A stretch of 64,000 bases of DNA from Novosphingobium cyanobacteriorum (GCF_029436685.1 NZ_JAROCY010000003.1:248001-312000), one strand, 5' to 3'. Shown: positions 14,147 through 23,794, counted from the first letter of the stretch. Notes: generated from the sequence alone by a model not told the origin. A program made the numbers and translations.

Positions 14147-15346
14147 TCAAGCCGGGGATGGCGTCCGCCGGTCCTTTGCATCACCCATGATCGAGTCGCG
14201 GCCATAAATGTCAGGCAGGAACTGGATGGCGCCGTCGGCAGCAGGTTCCGCCGTGAAATAGGCGATGTAGACGGGAATTGCGTGGGCCAGCGGCAAGGTG
14301 ACCGTACGACCACTCGCGACTGCCCGATCAATGCTCACACGGTCTGATGCAGCGCCCAGCAGTGCAGCGGCAAGGTCAAGCGGACGGTCAACGCGCACGC
14401 AGCCGTGGCTGAAGGCGCGCACTTCCTGATCAAACAACGCCTTCGTCGGCGTATCGTGGAGATAGACATTGAACGGATTCGCCATTGCCAACTTCATTGT
14501 CCCCAAGGCGTTGCCCGCGCCGGGCCGCTGGCGATAGCGCCCGCCGCCCCACACATAGCCGCGCCGCGCTGCCAGCTTCGGGTTGCGCCGGACCAGCCCG
14601 CCTACGCTTTCGCGCACGATGCTGGGGGGAATGTCCCACCACGGGTTGAGCGTCACGCCCGTTACCATCGCGGCAAACACGGGAGTGGGACTGGAAGGCT
14701 TGCCGACGATCACCCGCCAGCGATCCACCCTGCGGCCACCGCGCCAAAGTTCGACGGTGAACGCGGCCGTGTTCACCAGCAGGTATTCGTCGCCAAGGCC
14801 GCGCGGCAGCCAGCGCCACCGTTCCATATTGCGTGCGATGGTGGCGCGACGGGCCGGGTCGGCCTCTTGCCAAAGAGATTCACGCAGGGCGGAGAAATCA
14901 GGGTGTAGCGGCTGAAGGTCGTCAAGGAACCTGTCGAGCGATCCAGTCGCGACGGCGCGGCCGAGTTGCCCCTGAAGGTCAGCGGCACGATCGCTGTCGG
15001 GTATGTGCCAGCCGCCGCGTGCCCTATCGTTCATCCAGCCCAGTGCGTGCTGCCGGGCCAGTTGCAGCGCCAGCGCATTTGCGACCCTGTCGAGCGTGGC
15101 GGCATCGCCCCGCCTGCGCGCTTCTGCCAGCGGGCCGAGATCGAGCAGCGGCAGGCCGAAATCGTCCGAACGGGCCAGCCATCTTTGCAGCGAATCGAGC
15201 AAGGGGGCGGTCCAGCGCCCGGCAACCGCAGCAGGATCGGCCGACTGCGCCAAGGCGGGCGCGGCCTGCGGCTGGGCGTGGCAGGGCGCGGGAATGGTTC
15301 CCGCCGCGATAACGGTCAATGCCATCCCAAGCACGGTTCGCCGCAT
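14147..15346 (-). CDS. YcbB-type L,D-transpeptidase
   Basis: A 399-residue exported murein enzyme that would form 3-3 crosslinks or attach proteins to peptidoglycan. It has a signal peptide (MRRTVLGMALTVIAAG...CHAQ), a helical scaffold region as in YcbB/LdtD-type enzymes, and a YkuD catalytic domain with HDTPTKALF and the active-site SHGCVRVDRP containing the nucleophilic Cys. The start at 15346 is chosen because AAGGAG precedes it at good distance and a signal peptide begins there; the open frame extends much farther upstream. It is divergent from another L,D-transpeptidase gene, with 78 bases between the two starts. Confidence 0.88.
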   Translation of the reverse strand: MRRTVLGMALTVIAAGTIPAPCHAQPQAAPALAQSADPAAVAGRWTAPLLDSLQRWLARSDDFGLPLLDLGPLAEARRRGDAATLDRVANALALQLARQHALGWMNDRARGGWHIPDSDRAADLQGQLGRAVATGSLDRFLDDLQPLHPDFSALRESLWQEADPARRATIARNMERWRWLPRGLGDEYLLVNTAAFTVELWRGGRRVDRWRVIVGKPSSPTPVFAAMVTGVTLNPWWDIPPSIVRESVGGLVRRNPKLAARRGYVWGGGRYRQRPGAGNALGTMKLAMANPFNVYLHDTPTKALFDQEVRAFSHGCVRVDRPLDLAAALLGAASDRVSIDRAVASGRTVTLPLAHAIPVYIAYFTAEPAADGAIQFLPDIYGRDSIMGDAKDRRTPSPA

Positions 15347-15424
15347 GTCCTGCTCCTTCCCCTTGGATTTAGTAAGGTTTGCAACCCATTGTATGATCGA
15401 GAACAAAAATCGGGGTCTCGCACG

Positions 15425-16096
15425 ATGAATCTTGGCAGGCGCCAGTTTCTCGGCGCTTTTGCCGGAACTGCAGCCACCCTTCTCTATCCGCGTTCTGCGG
15501 CCAATGCCGTTGTTCCTGCGCATGATCGCTGGGGGCCGCTGGGCAATGGCGTGCTGCCGCATTCCACGATTGAGCAGCCTGCGATTGCGAATGCGCCGGC
15601 CTTGCTGCCGCGCGCACTGGCCGCGCTCGATGCCCATGGCGGCCGGATTGCCGCGCGCGACATGATCGGCATCGTCGATTTTTCCGCGCCATCGCGCACA
15701 CCGCGTTTCTTTCTGGTCGATCTCGAAGCGGGCAAGGTGGCGTCAACGCATCTTGTCGCCCACGGGAAGGGATCGGACCCCGCAAACAGTGGCTGGGTGG
15801 AGCACCTGTCCAACCGTCCGGGCTCAGAAGCTTCGTGCAGCGGCAGCTTCCTCACCGGGCAAACCTATGTCGGCAAGCATGGCCGCTCGCGCAAGCTGCT
15901 GGGCTTGGACGCGGAAAACAGCATGGCGCTCGATCGTGGCATCGTCATCCACGCGGCCTCGTATGTCGATGCGGGCATGGCGGCAGACCTCGGCCGGATC
16001 GGCCGTAGCCAAGGGTGCTTTGCGGTGTCGCAATCGGAGATTTCCAAGGTGCTCGAACGGCTCGGCCCTGGCAGGCTGATCTACGCCGCACGCTGA
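15425..16096 (+). CDS. murein L,D-transpeptidase catalytic domain family protein (YkuD_2 type), Tat-exported
   Basis: A 223-residue protein whose N-terminus is a clear twin-arginine signal (RRQFLGAFAGTAATLLYP, cleavage probably after AANA). The rest matches the YkuD_2-like family: GIVDFSAPSRTPRFFLVDLE, VAHGKGSDP, a conserved Cys in SEASCSGSFLTG, IHAASYVD and the catalytic-type GRSQGCFAVS, where Cys follows Gly. It should act on periplasmic peptidoglycan. The gene is divergent from the YcbB-type transpeptidase, so the two could share a control region. Why a murein enzyme uses Tat export is unclear, but this is common in the family. Confidence 0.85.
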   Translation: MNLGRRQFLGAFAGTAATLLYPRSAANAVVPAHDRWGPLGNGVLPHSTIEQPAIANAPALLPRALAALDAHGGRIAARDMIGIVDFSAPSRTPRFFLVDLEAGKVASTHLVAHGKGSDPANSGWVEHLSNRPGSEASCSGSFLTGQTYVGKHGRSRKLLGLDAENSMALDRGIVIHAASYVDAGMAADLGRIGRSQGCFAVSQSEISKVLERLGPGRLIYAAR

Positions 16097-16175
16097 CCGG
16101 AAGGAAATTTGACAGCTGTCCTAGAAAGAAGGTGACAAGGCGCGCAATTGCACCAAAGTGTCGCAGGGCGCATCG

Positions 16176-17381
16176 ATGGTTAAGTTGTTGCTTTCGCAAC
16201 ATGCTTGCTGTGCTACCGGAGCGCCCGTTCTGATTTTGCCGGGCGAGTCTGGTCTCTTGCGTCATCTCCTTCCTATCCTGTTGATCGCCGCTCCCCTTTC
16301 CGGATGCGGCGCGGATGCCCAGAAGCCCAAGCCTCCGATCGTCGTCGGCGTGATCACTGCCAAGGCCGAGGCGGTTCCGCTCGAGACCGAGCTTTCTGGA
16401 CGCACCGCAGCCTCGCTCGTCGCGGAAGTACGTCCGCAGGTTTCCGGCATCGTCACCGACCGCCTCTTTGCCGAAGGCAGCTGGGTCCGCGCCGGCCAGC
16501 CGCTCTACCAGATCGATTCCCGCCTTTACGCGGCCTCAAATCAGCAGGCGCGCGCCGCGCTCGCCAGCGCCGAGGCGACTGTCGAGGCAAACCGCCTGAA
16601 GGCCGAACGCTTCCGCACGCTTTCGGCAGAAGGCGGGGTGAGCAAGCAGGATGCAGCCGATGCCCTTGCCGCCTACAACCAGAGCCGGGCCGCGGTGGCA
16701 CAGGCCCGCGCCGCGCTGGCCAGTGCCAGCGTCAACCTCGGCTTCACCCGCGTTTCTTCGCCGATCAGTGGCCGCATCGGCCGGTCCAGCGTCACCAAGG
16801 GCGCGCTCGTCACCGCCAGCCAGGCCGATCCGCTGGCCAAGGTGCAGCGGCTCGATCCGATCTGGGTGGACATCCAGCAATCCAGTGCCGATTTCATGGC
16901 CTTGCGCCGCGCGCTGAAGAACGGGCAGCTGGCTGCCGACAATGCCGCCCCGGTCACCATCGTACTGGCGGACGGCACCGAATACCCCGTGAAGGGCAAG
17001 CTCGACTTTGCCGACATCGACGTGAACGAGGAGACCGGCACCGTCACCCTGCGCGCAACCGTGCCCAATCCTTCTGGCGATCTGCTGCCCGGCCTGTTCG
17101 TCAAGGCGCGGCTGACGCAGGGGCTCGTCCCCAACGGCATCCGCGTGCCGCAGGGCGCGGTGACCCGCGACCCGAAGGGCCACGCGCTGGTTCTCGTCGT
17201 CAATGAAAAGAACGTGGTGGAACAGCGCACCGTGGTGGCCGAAAACCCGGTGGGGTCAGACTGGCTTGTCACCTCCGGCCTGAAGCCAGGCGAGCGCATC
17301 GTGGTGGAGGGGCAGATGAAGGCCAAGCCCGGTGCGACCGTGAAGGTGGTCCCGGCGCTCGCCCGCGCGGGCGAGCAGTAA
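16176..17381 (+). CDS. RND efflux membrane fusion protein (AcrA/MexA type)
   Basis: About 401 residues; periplasmic adaptor linking the RND pump to its outer-membrane channel. After a signal with a lipobox-like LSGC comes the MFP core: a biotinyl-lipoyl half near RTAASLVAEVRPQVSGIV, a helical hairpin rich in Ala/Gln, the second lipoyl half near FTRVSSPISGRIGRSSVTKG, and a beta-barrel and membrane-proximal part to the end. The start is uncertain: ATG at 16176 gives an unusually long leader before the lipobox; a TTG near 16236 or 16257 would give a normal lipoprotein signal. It leads a three-gene efflux operon, with the pump 10 bases after its stop. Confidence 0.9.
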   Translation: MVKLLLSQHACCATGAPVLILPGESGLLRHLLPILLIAAPLSGCGADAQKPKPPIVVGVITAKAEAVPLETELSGRTAASLVAEVRPQVSGIVTDRLFAEGSWVRAGQPLYQIDSRLYAASNQQARAALASAEATVEANRLKAERFRTLSAEGGVSKQDAADALAAYNQSRAAVAQARAALASASVNLGFTRVSSPISGRIGRSSVTKGALVTASQADPLAKVQRLDPIWVDIQQSSADFMALRRALKNGQLAADNAAPVTIVLADGTEYPVKGKLDFADIDVNEETGTVTLRATVPNPSGDLLPGLFVKARLTQGLVPNGIRVPQGAVTRDPKGHALVLVVNEKNVVEQRTVVAENPVGSDWLVTSGLKPGERIVVEGQMKAKPGATVKVVPALARAGEQ

Positions 17382-17391
17382 GGCTGCCGCA

Positions 17392-20300
17392 ATGATCAGT
17401 CGTTTCTTCGCCCACCGGCCGATCTTTGCCTGGGTGCTCGCCATCGTGGTCATGGCAGCGGGTGCGCTTGCCGTATCGACCATGGGGGTGGAACAGTATC
17501 CCGATATCGCCCCGCCAACGATCTCGGTCAGCGCCAACTATCCCGGCGCCGACGCACAAACCATCGAGAACAGCGTTACCCAGGTGCTTGAGCAGCAGCT
17601 CAAGGGCATCGACGGGATGCTCTATTTCACCTCCACCAGCAACAACGGCCAGGCGCAGATCACCGCCACATTCGACAAGAGTGTCGATCCCGATACCGCG
17701 CAAGTGCAGGTGCAGAACGTGCTGCAGCGGGCGCTTACCCGCCTGCCGCAGCAGGTCCAGCAGCAAGGTCTTTCGGTCAACAAGGCACAGTCGGATTTCC
17801 TGCTGATGATGGCGCTCTATGACAAGAGCGGCAAAGCCGACAACGCGGACATTGCAGATTACCTCGCGGTCCATTTCCTCGATCCGATCAGCCGCGTGCA
17901 GGGCGTGGGCAATGCCGACGTGTTCGGCTCGCAATATGCCATGCGCATCTGGCTCGATCCGGTGCGCCTTGCTGCCAACAAGCTGATGCTGGCCGATGTC
18001 ACGGCGGCGCTGCAGGCGCAGAACACGCAGGTCTCCGCTGGCGAGGTGGGCGCCCAGCCCGCGCCCGAAGGACAGGCGCTCAACGCCACAGTCACCGCGC
18101 GTTCGCGCCTGCAAACGGTTGACGATTTCAAGAACGTCATCGTCAAGACGCAGGTCGATGGTTCGGCCGTTCGCCTCCGGGATGTTGCCCGCATCGAAAT
18201 GGGGATGGAGAACTACTCCTCCGTCTCCAAGCTCGATGGCTATCCCGCCACCGGCCTTTTCGTGAACCTGGCCTCGGGCGCCAACGCGATGAGTACAGCC
18301 CTCGCCGTGAAGGCCAAGGTGGATGAAATCGCGAAGGACATGCCGTCGCAATACGCCATAGCCTATCCGCGCGACACAAGCACCTTCGTCAAGATTTCCA
18401 TCGATGAAGTGGTCAAGACCCTGCTCGAGGCCATCGCGCTCGTCGTGGTGGTGATGTTCCTGTTCCTGCAGAACTGGCGCGCTACACTCATCCCCGCGAT
18501 CGCCGTGCCGGTGGTGCTGCTGGGAACCTTCGGCATCCTTTCCGCCGTCGGCTACACCATCAACACCCTGACCATGTTCGGCGTCGTGCTCGCCATCGGC
18601 CTGCTGGTCGACGACGCCATCGTGGTGGTGGAGAACGTCGAGCGCGTGATGGCGGAGGAGCATCTTCCACCGTTGGAGGCGACGGTGAAGTCGATGGATG
18701 AGATCACCTCGGCGCTGATCGGCATTTCACTGGTCCTGTCCGCCGTGTTCATCCCGATGGCGTTCTTCGGCGGTTCCACGGGCGTGATCTATCGCCAGTT
18801 CTCGGTCACCATCGTTTCGGCCATGGCGCTGTCGGTCGCGGTCGCCCTCGTGCTCACGCCAGCGCTATGCGCCACCTTGCTGAAGCATACCGACAAGCCG
18901 CAGGGCCGCTTCTTCGCAGGCTTCAACAAACGCTACTCGAACCTCCAGCACGGATACCAGAAGCGCCTGGTCGGCGTCATCCGGCGTCCGCTGCCATGGG
19001 TGCTGGGCTTCTTCGCGATATGCGGCGTGGTGGCGCTGCTCGAGGCGCGCCTGCCCACCAGCTTCCTGCCCGAGGAAGACCAGGGCAACATGACCGTTTC
19101 AGTTACGATGCCGCCGGGCACCACGCTGGACAAGACACGCGATTACCAGCGCAAGATCGCGGACTATGTCCTGAAGGCCGAAAGCGCGAACGTCACCCAT
19201 GTGTTCATGGCCACTGGCCGCAGCCAGATCCAGGGTAATGGCCAGAACATCGGCCAGGGCTGGATCATGCTGAAGGACTGGGACGAACGCTCCGGACCGG
19301 CCAACACCGCCGCCGCCATCACCAAGCGGCTGAACCAGCATTTCGCGAAGACAGAGATCGCCGGGCAAGTGCTGGTACTTGCCCCACCCGCGATCCGTGG
19401 GCTCGGCCAGTCAGCCGGCTTCGAAATGTGGCTGCAGGATGCCACCGGACTGGGCAAGGACGCGCTGACCGCCGCGCGCAAGCAGCTGGTGGAATTGGCC
19501 GGCGGCGATCCGCAACTGGCGCAGGTCCGCTACGGCGGCATCGAGGACACATCGCAGCTGAAGCTTGACATCAACGATGCAGCCGCAACGGCGCTGCAGG
19601 TGTCGCCGGCTGACATAAACTCCACCATTTCCGCCGCGTGGGGCGGTGCCTATGTCAACGATTTCGTCGATCGCGGCCGCGTGAAGCGCGTCTATGTGCA
19701 AGGCGATGCGCCTTACCGTTCGGCTCCGTCAGACATCGGCCAGTGGTTCGTGCGCGGTCGCAATGGAGAAATGGCCCCGCTTTCGGCGTTCGCCACTGCG
19801 CACTGGACGGTCGGCTCCCCGCTGCTGCGCCGCTTCAATGGCATCCCGGCGCAACAGTTGCAGGGAACGGGAGCACCCGGTGTCAGCTCGGGCACGGCGA
19901 TGAATGCGATCGAGGCGCTGGCCGACAAGCTCGATGGAGGCTTCACCGTGGCATGGTCCGGTCTTTCGTATCAGGAACGCGCCACATCGAGCCAGACCGG
20001 CCTGCTGTTCGGCGCGTCGATCTTCTTCATCTTCCTGTGCCTTGCCGCCCTTTATGAAAGCTGGTCCGTTCCCGTTGCGGTGCTGCTGGTGATCCCGCTC
20101 GGCGTGGTCGGCGCGGTGCTGGCAGTTACCCTGCGCGGATTTGACAACGACATCTTCTTCCAGGTCGCCCTGCTCACCACCATCGGCCTCTCTGCCAAGA
20201 ATGCGATCCTGATCGTGGAGTTTGCCGAAGCCGCGCTGCAACGCGGCGCCAGCGCGCGCGACGCCGCGTTAGAAGCCGCGCGCCTGCGCTTCCGCCCGAT

Positions 20301-20520
20301 CGTGATGACCAGCGTGGCCTTCATCGCGGGCGTCATCCCGCTGGTCTTTGCCAGCGGCGCGGGCGGAAACGGGCGTCGCGCCATTGGCACGGCGGTGATG
20401 GGCGGCATGTTCACCGCCACCATCCTTGCCATCTTCTTCGTGCCGCTGTTCTTCGTGCTGGTGAAGCGCGCCATACAGCGCGGAAGCAAGCCTGCGCCCC
20501 AGGCGGAGGCATCCGCATGA
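17392..20520 (+). CDS. RND multidrug efflux permease (HAE1 family, AcrB-like)
   Basis: A 1042-residue inner-membrane pump, full length for AcrB/MexB homologues. It begins MISRFFAHRPIFAWVLAIV as the family does, with twelve expected helices split by two large periplasmic loops. The fourth helix has the proton-relay pair in GLLVDDAIVVVENVERV near residue 406. The last helices include GLSAKNAILIVEFAE and the closing IFFVPLFFVLVKR. It overlaps the channel gene (ATGA), so all three efflux genes are one transcript. The drug range cannot be predicted. No TetR- or MarR-type regulator adjoins the operon. Confidence 0.95.
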   Translation: MISRFFAHRPIFAWVLAIVVMAAGALAVSTMGVEQYPDIAPPTISVSANYPGADAQTIENSVTQVLEQQLKGIDGMLYFTSTSNNGQAQITATFDKSVDPDTAQVQVQNVLQRALTRLPQQVQQQGLSVNKAQSDFLLMMALYDKSGKADNADIADYLAVHFLDPISRVQGVGNADVFGSQYAMRIWLDPVRLAANKLMLADVTAALQAQNTQVSAGEVGAQPAPEGQALNATVTARSRLQTVDDFKNVIVKTQVDGSAVRLRDVARIEMGMENYSSVSKLDGYPATGLFVNLASGANAMSTALAVKAKVDEIAKDMPSQYAIAYPRDTSTFVKISIDEVVKTLLEAIALVVVVMFLFLQNWRATLIPAIAVPVVLLGTFGILSAVGYTINTLTMFGVVLAIGLLVDDAIVVVENVERVMAEEHLPPLEATVKSMDEITSALIGISLVLSAVFIPMAFFGGSTGVIYRQFSVTIVSAMALSVAVALVLTPALCATLLKHTDKPQGRFFAGFNKRYSNLQHGYQKRLVGVIRRPLPWVLGFFAICGVVALLEARLPTSFLPEEDQGNMTVSVTMPPGTTLDKTRDYQRKIADYVLKAESANVTHVFMATGRSQIQGNGQNIGQGWIMLKDWDERSGPANTAAAITKRLNQHFAKTEIAGQVLVLAPPAIRGLGQSAGFEMWLQDATGLGKDALTAARKQLVELAGGDPQLAQVRYGGIEDTSQLKLDINDAAATALQVSPADINSTISAAWGGAYVNDFVDRGRVKRVYVQGDAPYRSAPSDIGQWFVRGRNGEMAPLSAFATAHWTVGSPLLRRFNGIPAQQLQGTGAPGVSSGTAMNAIEALADKLDGGFTVAWSGLSYQERATSSQTGLLFGASIFFIFLCLAALYESWSVPVAVLLVIPLGVVGAVLAVTLRGFDNDIFFQVALLTTIGLSAKNAILIVEFAEAALQRGASARDAALEAARLRFRPIVMTSVAFIAGVIPLVFASGAGGNGRRAIGTAVMGGMFTATILAIFFVPLFFVLVKRAIQRGSKPAPQAEASA

Positions 20521-21965
20521 AAGCCATGCGTTCCATGTTGGTCGTGCCGCTGGCCGGCTTGGCAGCCTGCAGCATGATGCCCAAGTATGTGCGGCCTGAT
20601 GCGCCGGTGCCGCCCGCGCTGCCCCAAGGCGCGGCCTATCCTGCGCTGGGGGCGGGCGACAAGCAGGTCGATGCGCTGGGCTGGAAAGACTTTTTCACCG
20701 ATCCCCGCCTGCAGCAGGTGATCGGCCTCGCCATCGCCCAGAATCGTGACCTGCGCGTTACCTTGGCCAACGTGGAACAGGCCCGCGCGCAATACCGCGT
20801 GCAACGCGCCGGGCAGTTCCCAACGATCACCGGCGGCGCCGGAGCGACCGTTTCGCACAGCGCGGTCAACAATGGCGGCCTTGTGGGCGGCGGCGGCAAC
20901 GGCGGCATTGGTGGTGGCGGCAATGGCGCCGGCAACTTTGAACAATACAGCATCACCGGCAATCTCGCCGCGTTCGAGATAGACCTGTTCGGCCGCCGCG
21001 CCGCGCTGAGCCGTGCCGCGTTCGAGAGCTATCTCGCCACCGACGAAGGCCGCAAGGCGACGCAGATCGCGCTGGTGGGAGAAGTCGCCACCGCCTGGTT
21101 GACCCATGCGGCCACGGCAGATGCGCTGGCCGTGGCGCAGGACACCCTCAAGAGCCGGCAGGCCACGCTCTCGATCAGCCTGAAGCGCGAACGCGAAGGG
21201 ATCGGCACCGGCCTGGAAGTCGCACAGGCGCAGACCCAGGTGGACAGCGCACGCGCCGACGTGGCGGACTTCACCACCTCGCTGGCTCAGGCGAAGAACG
21301 CGCTGGATCTGCTGGCGGGGGCGCCGGTGCCGGTAGAGCTCCTGCCCACCACGCTGGGCGCAGGCGACCAGTTGCGGCTGCAGTTGCCCGTCGGACTGGA
21401 TTCCGCCGTGCTGCTGCGCCGGCCCGATGTGTTGCAGGCAGAACACCAGCTGCTCTCAGCCAATGCCAACGTGGGCGCGGCCCGGGCGGCGATGTTTCCC
21501 ACGATCTCGCTCACAGGCCTGCTCGGCCTGGCCAGCACCGGTCTGTCCAACCTGTTTGATGGCGGCAGCTTCCGCTGGAGCGCTACTGGCGCCGCGACAC
21601 AGACCCTTTTCGACGGTGGCGCACGGGCCAACACGCTGAAGGGAGCAAAAGCGGCGCGCGATGCCGCAGTTGCCAACTATGAAGGCGCCATCCAGGCCGC
21701 CTTCCGCGATGTCGCCGACGCCCTCGCCCGGCGTGGCACCATCGATGCCAAGCTGGCCGCGCAGCAATCGCTGGTCGACAACGCCGTGAAGGCCTCGCGC
21801 ATTTCCCAGTCGCGTTTCACCGCTGGCATCGCCAGCTATCTTGAGCCGCTTGATGCGCAGCGCACAGCCTATGCCGCGCGGCAGGCGCTGGTGGCCGCCC
21901 GGCTGCAGCGGGCGACCAACATGGTCACACTCTACCGCGTTCTGGGCGGTGGGCTGACACCTTAA
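20517..21965 (+). CDS. outer-membrane efflux channel lipoprotein (OprM/NodT type)
   Basis: A 482-residue TolC-superfamily channel for the RND pump. It has a lipoprotein signal with lipobox LAAC at about residues 15-18 (MKAMRSMLVVPLAGLAAC), the NodT-family opening MPKYVRPDAPVP, and two helix-rich repeats; blocks such as NRDLRVTLANVEQARAQYRV and RRPDVLQAEHQL are typical. A Gly-rich insert at about residues 120-140 (GGGGNGGIGGGGNGAG) lies where the first extracellular beta-hairpin should be and is somewhat unusual. ATG overlaps the permease stop. It ends the operon. Confidence 0.93.
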   Translation: MKAMRSMLVVPLAGLAACSMMPKYVRPDAPVPPALPQGAAYPALGAGDKQVDALGWKDFFTDPRLQQVIGLAIAQNRDLRVTLANVEQARAQYRVQRAGQFPTITGGAGATVSHSAVNNGGLVGGGGNGGIGGGGNGAGNFEQYSITGNLAAFEIDLFGRRAALSRAAFESYLATDEGRKATQIALVGEVATAWLTHAATADALAVAQDTLKSRQATLSISLKREREGIGTGLEVAQAQTQVDSARADVADFTTSLAQAKNALDLLAGAPVPVELLPTTLGAGDQLRLQLPVGLDSAVLLRRPDVLQAEHQLLSANANVGAARAAMFPTISLTGLLGLASTGLSNLFDGGSFRWSATGAATQTLFDGGARANTLKGAKAARDAAVANYEGAIQAAFRDVADALARRGTIDAKLAAQQSLVDNAVKASRISQSRFTAGIASYLEPLDAQRTAYAARQALVAARLQRATNMVTLYRVLGGGLTP

Positions 21966-21987
21966 GGCAAGCAGGCCTTTCCCGCCT

Positions 21988-22658
21988 TCACGACGCTGCC
22001 CAGCGCAGCAGGAAGCTGCCATTGGCCGGCACTTCGGTGCAAAGGCGGCCTCCCTCTCGCTTCCAGGTGAAATCGCACCCGTCCAGCGAACGCAGGCCTA
22101 TCGCTTCCGCTGCCGGCAGTTCGCCGTTGAAGCGCAGCATAAGCCGCGCCCTGCAACCGCCCAGCCCATCGAGCCTGAAGCTGGCTGTATTGTCGTCGAA
22201 GAGCTGGTCCGCACGCACGCAGTGGTCCGAGAACATCACGAACGGTGCATCTCGAAAGCGCTTGTACGCACGGGTGCAATAGACCAGCGCCGCCCCAGCT
22301 CTTTCAGCACCAGCGGCTGGTGCGGTTCGGCGCGCAAGGTCAGACGAAACTGCTCAGGCCCGAAGTCGTCCCGCTCAAGCACCATCCTTACCCGAGCAGC
22401 GATCCCATCCACAGTCTGCTCCAGCCGATCCCCAGTGTCGTTCACCTCGCAGGCGGCATCGGCGTCAAACAGCGGCAGCCGCAGCGCAAGGCCGCCCGCG
22501 CCTTTTCTGCGCAGTACTGTCGACAGGTCCACACCTTGTCGCCGTAATTCGATTTCCAGCCCGGACTGCCGGGTCCGGGCGACGGTCTGACCGTCCTTAA
22601 GCGCCGCCTTCACGGCGATGAGCCCCGCGTCCCGAGGGTGGCTATCGATATCCGCCAT
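21988..22658 (-). pseudogene. hypothetical gene apparently split by a frameshift
   Basis: Two minus-strand frames overlap end to start. The first (22658 to 22236, 140 residues, MADIDSHPRDAGL...) loses its GC-rich third positions near its end. The second frame can be read back upstream of its apparent GTG start (22239) into a coherent segment (ALVYCTRAYKRFRDAPF) before MFSDHCVRADQLF, and keeps GC-rich third positions. The simplest reading is one gene of about 220 residues broken by an indel near 22300, where the coding strand has GGGGCGGCG. Two coupled small genes (overlap GTGA) are the alternative. I recognise no domain in either part. Confidence 0.5.
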
Positions 22659-22835
22659 GTCGGGGTCCCCCTTCTTGGCAAGAAGAGGAACGCGGCAATA
22701 TCAATTGTTTATCCCGACTTGTCGTTGAAGTTGCGCGTCATCCTGCGGCAGCGCGTGCGGCATAACCTCCAAAGCGGGTGTGATACGGATTCAACCGCGC
22801 TTGCCCCGGAGAGCACCCCAGGCGAAAATACGTAT

Positions 22836-23783
22836 ATGCCCTCAGTCACCCCCAGCCATTCATCAACCGAGGCCAAGCGCCCCCTCCCGCAGCAAGCGCA
22901 TCCCGCGCCAGCGCTGGATTGGGCGCGGCTGCGTGCGGTGGCGCAGATGGTCATCACCATGCTGCCCAAGACCCGCTGGTACGACAGCGGCTTCCTTGCC
23001 CGGTTTGAAGCCGCGCGCCATTTTCTGCAGCTTGTCCGTCCAGATGCCGTGGAGCGGTTTGAGCAGGGCATCGCCGCGCTGCGCACCCAGCGCGATTTCT
23101 CCGCGCGGGTGGAGCGGGGCCTGATCGACCCCGCCCTGCTCGGCTGGCTGCGGCAAGAGGCCCGCACGGTCGCCCTGCAGCGTCCCGAGCTTCACGAACG
23201 CGCCATGTTCGGGCGGATCGTGGTGCACGATCACCTTCCTTTCACTGACCTTGCCGTGCGCATGGCCCCACTGGTTTCGGACATTGCCGGTGAGCCGGTA
23301 GAGCCGGCCTACAACTTCCTGAGCCTTTATGGTGACGACGGCCGCTGCGGTCTCCATCTTGACGAGCCGGAGGCCAAGTGGACTCTGGACATCTGCATCG
23401 ATCAGGACGAGCCGTGGCCGCTGCACGTCAGCCGCACCATCGACTGGCCGCGCGCTTCCGATTTCCGCATGTTCGAACCCGATCGCATCATGGCTGATCC
23501 CGCACTTGGCTTCACACCGCTGGTGATGGCGCCTGGCGACGCGACACTCTTTTCCGGCAGCGCGCAGTGGCATTACCGCGCGCCACGCCCAATCGCCAAC
23601 CCCCGCGGCGGCACTACGCCGGCCCGCGGCAAGCCGGCCTGCACGCTGCTGTTTCTGCACTACCGTCCCGCCGGCTCGCGCGATCTGGTCAAACCCGCAA
23701 GGTGGGCCCACCATTTCGCCCTGCCTGAACTGGGCGTGCTGGTTGAAGAGTTTGACCGCCTGCGCCCGATTGCGCGCAGCTGA
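22836..23783 (+). CDS. Fe(II)/2-oxoglutarate dioxygenase-like protein of the RiPP cluster
   Basis: A 315-residue protein with a double-stranded beta-helix look in its second half. GLHLDEPEAKW places a His-x-Asp pair at residues 174 and 176, and QWHYRAP gives a distal His at 246, together a plausible Fe(II) facial triad; the N-terminal 100 residues are helical. Such oxygenases hydroxylate side chains, and some RiPP clusters contain one that acts on the peptide. No gene lies between it and the kinase gene 11 bases downstream, so it is likely part of the cluster. The start ATG follows a weak AGGCGA. The family assignment rests on motif pattern only. Confidence 0.6.
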   Translation: MPSVTPSHSSTEAKRPLPQQAHPAPALDWARLRAVAQMVITMLPKTRWYDSGFLARFEAARHFLQLVRPDAVERFEQGIAALRTQRDFSARVERGLIDPALLGWLRQEARTVALQRPELHERAMFGRIVVHDHLPFTDLAVRMAPLVSDIAGEPVEPAYNFLSLYGDDGRCGLHLDEPEAKWTLDICIDQDEPWPLHVSRTIDWPRASDFRMFEPDRIMADPALGFTPLVMAPGDATLFSGSAQWHYRAPRPIANPRGGTTPARGKPACTLLFLHYRPAGSRDLVKPARWAHHFALPELGVLVEEFDRLRPIARS

Positions 23784-23794
23784 ACCCGAACATC

